Source of the DNA: Pigoraptor vietnamica
Taxonomy: Eukaryota; Opisthokonta; Filasterea
Assembly: GCA_943704525.1 (NCBI GenBank)
Contig: CALSCQ010001526.1
Location: 9,985 to 20,782 of the forward strand
Length of the DNA stretch: 10,798 bases
Direction: 5' to 3'
The position numbers were made by a program, and so were the translations under genes. The notes below the pieces were generated by a model, which did not search any database, was not told the origin of the DNA, and saw only the letters and a program-made list of their open reading frames with translations. Below are positions 1-8,603 of the stretch, piece by piece; position 1 is the first letter of the stretch, and every line of letters starts with the position of its first letter.

Positions 1-23
1 CCCCCCCCCCCCCCCCCCCCCCC
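1..23. repeat. Poly-C run at the left window edge
   Basis: The window opens with 23 consecutive C. On the minus strand this is a G run lying inside the dihydropyrimidinase intron that begins at base 110. The right edge is also a homopolymer (11 G at 10788-10798), so both edges probably mark where a sequence assembly broke on C/G runs rather than a biological terminus. Confidence 0.85.
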
Positions 24-110
24 ACAACCAACACACACACACGCACAGAGTTATGCACTAGCGACCGCATGCATGCATTAGCCACGATCATGTCAAGCTG
101 CTGTCCCCAC

Positions 111-1300
<1,190 letters not shown>

Positions 1301-1789
1301 GATGCACAACAGAGCCAACAGTCCCTGAAGTCTGCGCAGCAAATGGTCGTACGTAGTGTGCTCTTTCAAGTGCCGTGCGAGGGCGATGTGTTGGGAGAGG
1401 GCGCTCACACATGTGTGAATCGGGTGCCGGACCAATTTCGTGATGAATTATCGAACAAGTCCGTCTATTGATTTGCCTATGATGAAACTAGTCTTACAAT
1501 CAGTATGCAAAGTGAAAATAAGCACGATACCTTCATAGTCTCTGGTTGAAACGGGATTTAGTACATTTGATGGAGGGTCGCATGTGAAGAAAGGTGCATT
1601 CTCGTCGTCATACATTTTGATAGATAAACTTCGTTCACATTTCCATAGAAAGTGACTGTGTATGAGTGTACGATCATCCGGGGTGCCAGCTTAGATTTGT
1701 GAATTGAAAGAGAGTTCGCAATCGTCTCAGTTTTTCTCCATATTTCCAATTTGCAGTGTCGGTTCGAATTTGGCACAACAGCAGAGGGT

Positions 1790-1843
<54 letters not shown>

Positions 1844-2257
1844 TCACGCACACACTTGCACGGCGCTTGTTATACACGCCGCCGTTTATGCCCTGTTTCT
1901 CCGTTGACTTCCGCTTCGATTTTCCGCACACACCGAGTTGGTCTTAAAGCGCGTTCTGTCTGCAGTCGCACACTGTGACGTTGTAGTTGGCGGTGCGCAC
2001 ACAGCTGGGCGTGCGCTGCAACGCAAGCCGTTTATTTGCAGTGAGTTGCGTGGGTTGGATGCAAGATGCTCTTGCGGGAATGTTCAAACTCGTGCAATGC
2101 GTTCGTCGTTGTGCCCTGCTGCCCGTGCCGGTCAAACTCGTACTTGGAACGCACATTCAGAGTTTGCGCGTGGGTGTGGTGCGATTTTCATATTCGTAAA
2201 CTGTCTGTGCGCATTTCTCGCAGGCGTTAGCCCCCGCCGAGGAAGGGCCATAGGAAG
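1301..2257. promoter_or_regulatory. Divergent intergenic region between dihydropyrimidinase and VPS26
   Basis: About 960 bases separate the two start codons. The region must hold both promoters and 5' untranslated sequence, but I see no clear TATA box or other named element. Its most obvious content is the (CA)n microsatellite at 1792-1839. Open frames here, such as the plus-strand one at 1938-2264, are short, repeat-derived or cysteine/arginine-rich, and match no family I recognise. Confidence 0.5.
1792..1839. repeat. (AC)n microsatellite, 24 uninterrupted units
   Basis: A perfect AC dinucleotide repeat of 48 bases, followed by a degenerate tail to about 1855. It lies upstream of VPS26. The run generates the spurious His-Thr and Cys-Val frames seen on both strands. 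Confidence 0.95.
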
Positions 2258-3526
2258 ATGGTGAGTGGCTTCCATGTCTAGTGGAGTGCAACATAGAAGG
2301 GCAGATGGTGTGCGTAACAGACCTCACTTACCGGCGCCAGCTTGTTTCGCTCGTTCGATTACAAGAGATCTAATTCAACCCCCCCTTCTCTCTTCGCCTC
2401 GCTCGTCCCCAGAACTTCCTTGGGTTTGGCCAGACGGCCGAGATAGACATTGAGCTGAACGACAAGGACACGCGCAAGCAGGTCGAGGTGAAGGGCGAGG
2501 AGGGCAACAAGGACAAGCTCTTCCTCTTCTACGACGGGGAGACGGTCGCCGGGAAGGTGGGCGGCGCTCAATTTGCTGCGGAGGGATTGAGCATGCGTCT
2601 GGGTGTTGTGTGTGTGTGATGGGACGCAAGAGGAAGAGAGAATGGAACATTGCATATGTATGCTTTAATTGGGCGACGGCCTGTTGCAAGGCATGCTCCC
2701 TCTCCTTATGTTTTGTCATTTGCATCTCTCCGTGGGCTCGATTGGCATGTGTCGGTGGGGCTTCGTCTGATCCTCCTCCCCTCCCCTCCCCTCAATACGC
2801 ACACACACGCACACACACACACACAGGTGCACATTAATCTCAAGACGCAGGGCAAGAAGCTCGAGCACAACGGCATCAAGGTCGAGTTTGTGGGTCAGAT
2901 TGAGCTCTTCTACGACCGCGGCAACCACCACGAGTTTGTGACGCTCGTCAAGGAGCTCTGCCCGCCCGGCGAGCTCTCGCGAAACGTGACGTACCCGTTT
3001 GAGTTTGCGAACGTCGAGAAGCAGCATGGGTCGTACAACGGCATCAATGTCAGGCTACGGTGGGTGTTTTCGGAGCCTCGGCTGGAGGCTTTAATGTCGC
3101 TGTCTTTTTGTGACTATACTGTGCTGAATTGCGCGGTCGTGGGCGCGCCAATGTGTTGTGTCGTTGTGTCTTCGGCTGTCAGCGGGCGTTGGTGTGATCG
3201 GTGGCTGCACGCGCGTGCTCGAGAATGGTTGCCGTACCGTCCCTTTCTTTCGCGTAAAGAAGTGCGCAAATGGCCGGGTGCCTGACGGGATGTTGACGTC
3301 GCAGCTACTTTGTGCGGGTGACGATCGTGCGGCGGCTGTCGGACGTGGTGAAGGAGCTGGACCTGTGGGTGCACCAGCTGCAGGACCACCCCGAGATGAA
3401 CAACTCGATCAAGATGGAGGTCGGCATTGAGGACTGCCTCCACATCGAATTTGAGTACAACAAGTCAAAGTGGGTCCAGCGCTTGTGTGTGCATATGTGT
3501 GTGTGTGTGTGTTGTGCGTGTGTGTG

Positions 3527-3566
<40 letters not shown>

Positions 3567-4367
3567 CTGTGTGTGTGCGTGTGCATGCGTGCGCGCATGC
3601 GTATCTCCTTGGGGCAACAGTGCGTTCGCGTGCTGACTCGTGCGCTTTACCTCTCAGGTACCATCTCCGCGATGTGATTGTTGGCAAGATCTACTTTCTC
3701 CTCGTTCGCATCAAGATTAAGCACATGGAGCTCGCCATTATCAAGAAGGAGTCCACAGGGTCGGGTGCGTTTTCCTCCGCCCTCCGCCCTATTCCTAAGC
3801 TCTCCGCTCTCTTCCTCCGCCCTCCGCCCTTCTTCCTGCGCCCTCCGCCTCCCCATACGCACACAAGCGCGCACACAGACGTACCACCATTCCGGACAAT
3901 AGCTGCCCCGCTTCGCTGCATTCCTGGCCTGTGTTGGCAGAGCTGCGTGTCGTCTCAATTTTGGCGCCTTTCAAATATCGTGTTAGGCGCAAACCTCTAC
4001 CATGAGAATGAGACGGTGACAAAGTACGAGATCATGGACGGCGCGCCCGTGAGGGGTGGGTGTTCTCTCTTTCGCGTGATCACGATGGTCCCTTTCGGTG
4101 CTGCTTGTATGCACTCACTTCTTCTTTGTGTGCCCTTCTTCTCTTCTTCTTTTTTTTCTCTGTTGATTCTTTCGAACGTGATCTCCCTCAGGCGAGTCGA
4201 TCCCGATCCGCCTGTTCCTCGCGGGCTTTGACCTGACGCCGACGATGAAGGACGTGCACAAGAAGTTTTCCGTGCGATACTTTCTCAACCTCGTCCTTAT
4301 CGACGAGGAGGACCGCCGCTACTTCAAGCAGCAGGAGATCACGCTCTGGCGCAAGAAGGGCTTCTGA
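2258..4367 (+). CDS. VPS26: VPS26, retromer cargo-recognition subunit, complete, seven exons
   Basis: VPS26 is the arrestin-fold subunit of retromer; it binds VPS35 and helps sort receptors from endosomes to the Golgi or plasma membrane. Exons are 2258-2260, 2413-2556, 2827-3059, 3305-3469, 3658-3764, 3987-4055 and 4192-4367: 897 bases, 298 residues plus TGA. Phase is preserved across all six introns (152, 270, 245, 188, 222 and 136 bases). The product begins MNFLGFGQTAEIDIELND. It carries the family hallmarks in order: FVGQIELF in the N-terminal lobe, NNSIKMEVGIEDCLHIEFEY, VGKIYFLLVRIKIKHMEL, KYEIMDGAPVRGESIPIRLF, and near the end FSVRYFLNLVL and EEDRRYFKQQEI. It stops at RKKGF soon after the last conserved strand, so it lacks the unstructured tail of the animal proteins (about 327 residues). 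The start codon sits alone before a GTGAGT donor, with A at -3. Intron 2 ends in a CA repeat and intron 4 is largely a GT repeat. Confidence 0.96.
2801..2825. repeat. (CA)n repeat forming the 3' end of VPS26 intron 2
   Basis: An AC/CA run with one G interruption reaches into the CAG acceptor at 2824-2826. It takes the place usually held by a polypyrimidine tract. A CTCCC-rich pyrimidine stretch lies just upstream (2771-2793). Confidence 0.9.
3484..3600. repeat. (GT)n-rich tract in VPS26 intron 4
   Basis: A degenerate TG tract fills over half of intron 4. It contains a perfect GT run at about 3531-3565 and ends in the inverted repeat at 3583-3600. Alternating purine-pyrimidine sequence like this is prone to Z-DNA formation and to length change. 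Confidence 0.92.
3583..3600 (+). repeat. Perfect inverted repeat: 7-bp stem, UGCG loop
   Basis: The arms GCATGCG (3583-3589) and CGCATGC (3594-3600) are exact reverse complements around TGCG. In the VPS26 pre-mRNA this would fold into a 7-bp hairpin with a UGCG loop, which fits the UNCG tetraloop pattern although the closing pair is G-C rather than the preferred C-G. Confidence 0.7.
3772..3850. repeat. Pyrimidine-rich direct repeats in VPS26 intron 5
   Basis: TTCCTCCGCCCTCCGCCCT occurs at 3772-3790 and again at 3812-3830, 40 bases apart. A degenerate third copy (CCTGCGCCCTCCGCCTCCCC) lies at 3835-3854. The complementary strand is a GGA/GGC-type polypurine stretch. Confidence 0.8.
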
Positions 4368-4798
4368 GAGAGCGTCTCTTGGCGAAGTCTGTGTGTGCGT
4401 CGGTTGTGGGGCTGTGGAGCTGACGGTGGCGTTTGTCGCGCGTGCGTGCTTGGTCGTCCTAGTCAAGGCAAATCAATGCTGTTGCGTTCTGAAAGAAGGA
4501 GCGCGAGTGACACGCACGGGGACTTTAGTTTCGCCACAGCATACTTGTACATGATAGACGCGAATTTGCGTGCGGTGGACAGTGGTTACCGCATTCGCAC
4601 TCTCGGACTCATACGGACGGTCGTCAATGCAACCCCTCTGCACAGATAATTATTTAATGTGCCACGCGCAAACAAAACCGACGGCAAAAGCCAAGCACGC
4701 GACGCACGAGTCGAAGAGCGGCACAGAAAACACAAACGCAACGCAGCACCCGCAGAACGCACACGCAATCGCAAGGCAGACGCAAGCGACATCTCCGC
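4368..4798. other. Convergent 3' region between VPS26 and INPP5A-like gene
   Basis: About 430 bases lie between the two stop codons and should hold both 3' untranslated regions. No AATAAA was seen. An AT-rich island at 4645-4660 contains ATTAAA on the minus strand (4653-4658), a candidate poly(A) signal for the phosphatase gene. The minus strand next to the phosphatase stop is T/G-rich and leaves a hydrophobic open frame (see findings). Confidence 0.5.
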
Positions 4799-6340
4799 TC
4801 ATACGGAGAACGACAAGAAGACCGGCTTGTGATCGCCGACGCACACGGCATGCGCCACAGACGAATACGAGGGCACGTGGGCGGGCGCTTGCGCGGCCGA
4901 AGCAGGGGTGCCGTGTCCCTCCGCCGACTGTTCTGCAGACACCGACGACGATGATGCACGCAAGCTACCGAGGACGAGCGCGCGCCCGGACGCGTTCATG
5001 AGCACGCGGTCGCACCACGACGGGCAGCGACGCTCAAGGAAGACGGCGCCCTCGCCGTTTGTTTCGCTGTAAGGGTACGTAGGTGGGAAGGCCACCGGCA
5101 TCTCTAGCACGCCGAGTGGGGCAAGGAGCAGGTCGGGTTCAATGTCAAACGCGCGGAATTCCGCACCCCCGCCCTCGAGGAAGCGCTGCGGAGAGCGCGT
5201 CGAGAACTGCCGCGCCCCAAAGGTGAGCAGCGGTTCCGTCTTGACGGAGTCTCGGTAGATGTAGCGCGTCTCCTCGCCGCTCTCGTTGCGCACACGCTGG
5301 GGCTCGCACGCGCCGCCGGCAATATGCCGCACCGTCCCTTGCATGTCGAGCCGAAAGTTGAAGTCCCCAAAGAAGAAAATGGGGATGGCGCAGTTCGCAG
5401 ATACGTCCGGAGGCGCTTGCCATGGGCTCGATGGCTCGTGAGACGGCGACCCCGGTCCAGGGGCCAGTGACGCGGGCGACGCTTGCGATGACCCCCCGGC
5501 AGCGGGCGCGGGCGCGGGCGCAAAGGGGCGAGGGGGCGTGTGCGACGCGGCGGGTGCTGGGGTTCGCGCCGGAGACGCCGAGGGTGCCTTTGACGGCGTG
5601 GAAGGGTTGGAAAGGATCGACGAGAGAAGAGGGGCGGCGGCGGCATCGCAGCACCTGCGCACGACATGCGTGAAGGCGCGTTGCCTGTTCCTTGCGTAGT
5701 GCGACGGCGACTTCTCAAAGGCGACAATGTTCGAGTCGTCGTGGAAGAGGTGCAGGTTGACGAGGGCGAGCTCGACGCCGCACACGGACCACCGCGTCTT
5801 CATGAACCCCTTGCGCGACTTTGACTCGGGGCCAAAGTCGGTCGCGGGAAACTTCTCGTGGACGGAAAAGCGCTCGTGGGCAGACGCGCCGCTCAGGCCG
5901 GGATCCGACAGCGGCACGTAGCACGACGCACCCACATCCCACACAAGCGTCTGCGAGGCGACCTTCTCCGAGACGTAGAATGCAGAGCCGAGCGCGGTGA
6001 AGCGGTCGGTCCGCTGCCAGTCGCGTTCGCACATGAACGCCGCGCGCCTGTACTGCGTGCGTAGGCTCTCGCAGCGCGCAATGAAGGCGTCGAAGAACGG
6101 GTCGATTTCCCGGATGTGTTCCTTGTAGTGCTTTCCGCCGATCTCTTGAAAGTGCACCGCGATGAAATCGGGCACCTCGTGCGCGATGAGCGCGACAATC
6201 TCCTCGATCCAATTCTTCAGCGTGACCTCGGGGTCGTCAAATATCGACCCCACATTCGACGTGACGAGCAGAACGGAGAACGAAGGCTGTGAGGGAGCAG
6301 CCGCCTCCCCATTGGAGGGGGCGCCCGGCGGCGCCGACAT
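4799..6340 (-). CDS. INPP5A: INPP5A-like inositol polyphosphate 5-phosphatase (type I), intron-free
   Basis: The 513-residue protein should remove the 5-phosphate from Ins(1,4,5)P3 and Ins(1,3,4,5)P4, ending IP3/calcium signalling. It matches type I family blocks from the N-terminus: LLVTSNVGSIFDDP (24-37), HFQEIGGK with E66, FTALGSAFY, SRKGFMKTRW, and VNLHLFHD with N195/H197. These are followed by the first 5-phosphatase signature FFFGDFNFRLD (322-332), PPTYPYSE (419-426), the second signature CPSWCDRVL (439-447) and VGDHKPVF (501-508). Between H200 and the first signature is a Pro/Ala/Ser/Gly-rich insert at about 231-315; it has no convincing splice sites and is read as a coding, disordered linker. 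A second Ser-rich stretch lies at 461-490. Animal INPP5A ends in a CaaX farnesylation box; this frame ends FLSFSV, so that anchor is missing. ATG at 6340 has G at -3 and begins an Ala/Pro-rich leader. It is the only complete gene here without introns. Confidence 0.95.
   Translation of the reverse strand: MSAPPGAPSNGEAAAPSQPSFSVLLVTSNVGSIFDDPEVTLKNWIEEIVALIAHEVPDFIAVHFQEIGGKHYKEHIREIDPFFDAFIARCESLRTQYRRAAFMCERDWQRTDRFTALGSAFYVSEKVASQTLVWDVGASCYVPLSDPGLSGASAHERFSVHEKFPATDFGPESKSRKGFMKTRWSVCGVELALVNLHLFHDDSNIVAFEKSPSHYARNRQRAFTHVVRRCCDAAAAPLLSSILSNPSTPSKAPSASPARTPAPAASHTPPRPFAPAPAPAAGGSSQASPASLAPGPGSPSHEPSSPWQAPPDVSANCAIPIFFFGDFNFRLDMQGTVRHIAGGACEPQRVRNESGEETRYIYRDSVKTEPLLTFGARQFSTRSPQRFLEGGGAEFRAFDIEPDLLLAPLGVLEMPVAFPPTYPYSETNGEGAVFLERRCPSWCDRVLMNASGRALVLGSLRASSSSVSAEQSAEGHGTPASAAQAPAHVPSYSSVAHAVCVGDHKPVFLSFSV
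5504..5536 (+). other. Potential G-quadruplex motif in the phosphatase linker (template strand)
   Basis: Five runs of at least three G occur at 5504-5506, 5510-5512, 5516-5518, 5525-5528 and 5532-5536, with spacers of 3, 3, 6 and 3 bases. This satisfies the usual G3+N1-7 rule. It lies opposite the codons for the Pro/Ala-rich linker. Confidence 0.6.
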
Positions 6341-7098
6341 GCCCCTGTTTAAGGGCGTCGCGCCTGTGTCTGCGCGTCCTCAACCACAGCGGATGTCCGC
6401 ACAGCAGGGAAAGGGAAGGCAATACGGTGTGCGGGAGCGGTCGAGAGAAGCGTGGAATGACCGATGGGACGTTTGCACTCGTGTGTGAAGAGGCCTAATC
6501 TCGGCGGCGCAAAGTGGCGCGCAAATCGAACGTCGGCGGAATATTTTTCGACTCCGAAAAGGGAACACCCCCCACAAAAGAACAAAAAGCAACAGCGCGG
6601 ACTCACATAGACAGCAGGTAAGACGACGTGTCAAATGAATGAATGTAGCGAAGGGAAATAGGTTTGAACGTGGAAGAGGGAGAGAGACGCGTGTTTTGTG
6701 TAAAGAAGGCGCGCGCGTCGGAATCGGCCGGAAAAAAACACAAGCCCGTACACCCCGGATTCAGACAATTTATTCACCCCGGATGAAGGGATCAGCAGTG
6801 TCCGTCCCGCACCAGCTATTCCCCCTTGCCCTATCGACAACAGCCGGTTGCAGGGTTCAGCTCAATCGCTTGACGTTAGTGGCCCAACGCCTTATTATTC
6901 GTCGTACGTTCGTGTCTCCGTTTTTTTTTTCCCGGACGGTGTTCTCACCCCGCCGTTCCATGCATACCTCCCATTCAAGCGGCGTGGCGCACCCTCCCCT
7001 TGTTCCGGTTGGCACTGCGTAACATGGGATGCCGTGTGAGTACTGCGCGTCGCTGCAGCGAGCGTCTGTTTTGTACGTTCGGAGTGTCCGTGCGACGC

Positions 7099-7119
7099 AT
7101 TTATATGACGCATATATGC
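7099..7119 (+). promoter_or_regulatory. TATA-like element with 10-bp palindrome
   Basis: ATTTATATGAC is followed by the perfect palindrome GCATATATGC (7110-7119), and the unit GACGCAT occurs twice (7094-7100 and 7108-7114). It is one of the few AT-rich patches in this upstream region and could be a core-promoter element. Its distance to the Pur-alpha ATG (about 480 bases) would need a long 5' leader. Confidence 0.3.
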
Positions 7120-7190
7120 CCGCATTGGCCGTTGCAGCGCCACTACGCCACACACACGCACACGCGCAGCACGCACACGCACGGCACACA

Positions 7191-7286
7191 GACACGTGCG
7201 CAATGCCCTCACAGACCCAGTCTAGCTGGCCGTGAGAGAGCAATACACGGGCTCTGACACGTGCTATGCCCTCGCACGCCCACTCT
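7191..7286 (+). repeat. Imperfect direct repeat pair, each with a CACGTG core
   Basis: Copy A (7191-7223) and copy B (7256-7286) start 65 bases apart. With one 2-base gap, about 26 of 31 positions agree by eye. Each begins GACACGTGC and contains ATGCCCTC. CACGTG is the canonical E-box/G-box recognised by bHLH or bZIP factors. Confidence 0.6.
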
Positions 7287-7602
7287 TCTTCGAATTGACG
7301 CCCGGGCATGTTTTGTTAGTGCCGTTCGTTTGCTTGTCGTCTTCGGCTGTCGTAACGTGCACATCGTGTTTTTCTTGCTCGAGTCCTCTTTTCTTCCACA
7401 TCGATCGAGTCTCATATTCCGCACTTACGTACGCGTTGGACTTGGCCGTATTGCGAAACACACGCGCCCCACGCATTCCGGGGGTCTTCTGCCTTCTTCC
7501 CTTTCCCCTTCCTCCCTGCATCCCTTCGCTGCATCGCCTCGTTACAATTTGAGCGGGGCTCTGTCCCTTTCGGATCTGGCGCACGCACGCACCTCTGAAA
7601 CA

Positions 7603-8603
7603 ATGTTGGGTGGGGAGGGTGAAGAGATAGAGCGCGTTCACGCGCACGATGGCCACGACACCGCCGACGTACACTCGACGACGGCCGAAATCTTCTCAAA
7701 GACGGTGCAGATCGAGTCGAAGCGCATCTACGTCGACCTGAAGGAGAATGTGCGCGGTCGCTTCGTGAAGATTGCCGAGCTGGATGCCGCCGGGAACAAG
7801 AGCACGCTGGCGTTTCCGTTCACGGGGGCCGTGCGCTTCCGGGACATTCTTGATGCGATGGCGCGACTAGACGAGGGTGTCGGGGCGGTGCCGTCCCCCG
7901 CGGACGCCGACTACTCAACGCGCGCGCCGCCCATACGCTCCGAGTCGATGGAGGCTGGCGGCAAGCGCCTGTACTTTGATTTGCGTGCCAATCAGCGCGG
8001 GCGGTTTTTGAAGATTTCGCAGGCGGCCGTGTTCAAGGGCCGCGCGGCCATTGTCGTGCCGTCCACGGGCATAGCGACGCTGCGCGACACGATCGACGAG
8101 ATTATTGCGCACGGAAAGAGTGAGCGCGACGAGGAGGAAGGCGAGGGTATTGAGTCGTCCCCTGCGCTTGCGCCGCGCGAGCTGCGCGTGGACAACAAGC
8201 GGTTCTTTACGGACGTGGGCTCTAATGCGCGGTGAGTGTGGTGTCACAAAAAGCACGCGTGGGTGTTGCTGCCCAACTCGCCCATGCACTGTGCGGCTGT
8301 CGACTCTCTACACCTGCGCGTATCTCCCGCAGCAAGCATTCCCCATCCTATTCACTTCCTCCATTCACTTCCTCCGTTGGCTCCAACGCCCTACATTCGC
8401 CCAACAGCGGCACGTTTCTCCGCATCTCCGAGATGACGGGGACGTACCGAGCCTCGATCACTGTCCCATCAGACGGCTGGGCAGCGCTGCGTGACGTGAT
8501 TTCCGACTACATTAGCAGCTTGCCGGCAGCCGCTCCGCGCGAAAGCGAAGCCAGTGCACCAGCCGCTGCTAAGGGCACAGACCAGCCGACGCAGGCCTCG
8601 TGA
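7603..8603 (+). CDS. PURA: Pur-alpha-like single-stranded DNA/RNA-binding protein, complete, two exons
   Basis: Pur proteins bind purine-rich (GGN-type) single strands and act in transcription, replication and RNA transport. Exons 7603-8231 and 8408-8603 encode 274 residues; the 176-base intron has donor GTGAGT and acceptor ACAG. Three PUR repeats are visible. Repeat I (about 33-90) holds KRIYVDLKENVRGRFVKI. Repeat II (about 113-170) holds KRLYFDLRANQRGRFLKI. Repeat III (about 193-247) holds NKRFFTDVGSNARGTFLRIS and a WAALRDVI helix, and is split by the intron at R210. In the family, repeats I and II pair to form the nucleic-acid-binding unit and repeat III mediates dimerisation. An acidic spacer (172-185) precedes repeat III and an Ala/Pro-rich tail ends the protein. 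ATG at 7603 has A at -3. The frame is open upstream to 7261, but that part is T-rich and reads like untranslated leader. Function is inferred from repeat structure; PURB-like naming cannot be excluded. Confidence 0.94.
7608..7632 (+). promoter_or_regulatory. PUR-element-like purine stretch at the start of the Pur-alpha coding region
   Basis: Immediately after the start codon, 22 of 25 bases are purines in a GGGTGGGGAGGGTGAAGAG-type pattern. It resembles the (GGN)n/GGA-rich sites bound by Pur proteins. It encodes Gly/Glu residues, so base composition could simply reflect the peptide. Confidence 0.3.
8350..8375. repeat. Perfect 13-bp tandem duplication in the Pur-alpha intron
   Basis: ATTCACTTCCTCC occurs twice head to tail (8350-8362 and 8363-8375), 33 bases before the CAG acceptor. 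It extends the pyrimidine-rich tract of the intron. Confidence 0.9.

Larger units (their letters stand above)
6341..7602. promoter_or_regulatory. Divergent intergenic region between INPP5A-like and Pur-alpha genes
   Basis: About 1.26 kb separate the two start codons. Features I can point to: a 10-base direct repeat CACCCCGGAT at 6751-6760 and 6775-6784; an AT-rich patch at 6766-6774; a T9+ run near 6921; a TTTATATG/GCATATATGC element at 7099-7119; a CA-rich stretch at 7148-7192; an imperfect repeat pair with CACGTG cores at 7191-7286; and a pyrimidine-rich tract at about 7489-7520, some 80 bases before the Pur-alpha ATG. No tRNA, snRNA or recognisable protein gene was found. Confidence 0.5.

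Noticed and set aside
1558-1947. Open frames of Cys-Val or His-Thr repeats on both strands
   Set aside because: They are translations of the (CA)n microsatellite, with no family similarity and no splice support.
1938-2264. 108-codon plus-strand frame overlapping the VPS26 start codon
   Set aside because: Different frame, no recognisable domain, composition of untranslated leader; at most an upstream open frame.
3470-4231. 253-codon plus-strand open frame
   Set aside because: It reads through VPS26 intron 4 (GT repeat), exon 5, intron 5 and exon 6; only the exon parts are conserved, and splicing explains them fully.
4570-5001. 143-codon plus-strand open frame, Thr/Arg/Ala-rich
   Set aside because: It is antisense to the phosphatase 3' end, low complexity, and shows no recognisable domain.
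5104-5727. 207-codon minus-strand Arg/Pro-rich open frame
   Set aside because: It is a shadow of the INPP5A-like coding sequence in another frame; the main frame holds all catalytic motifs.
6615-6623. CAG-GTAAGA, a classic splice donor on the plus strand
   Set aside because: No coding exon precedes it and no matching acceptor is evident before the Pur-alpha ATG; a 5' untranslated exon is possible but unsupported.
6857-7309. 150-codon minus-strand frame with repeated CEGIA segments
   Set aside because: The peptide repeat comes from the CACGTG direct repeats and the CA-rich tract in the intergenic region; no family similarity was seen.
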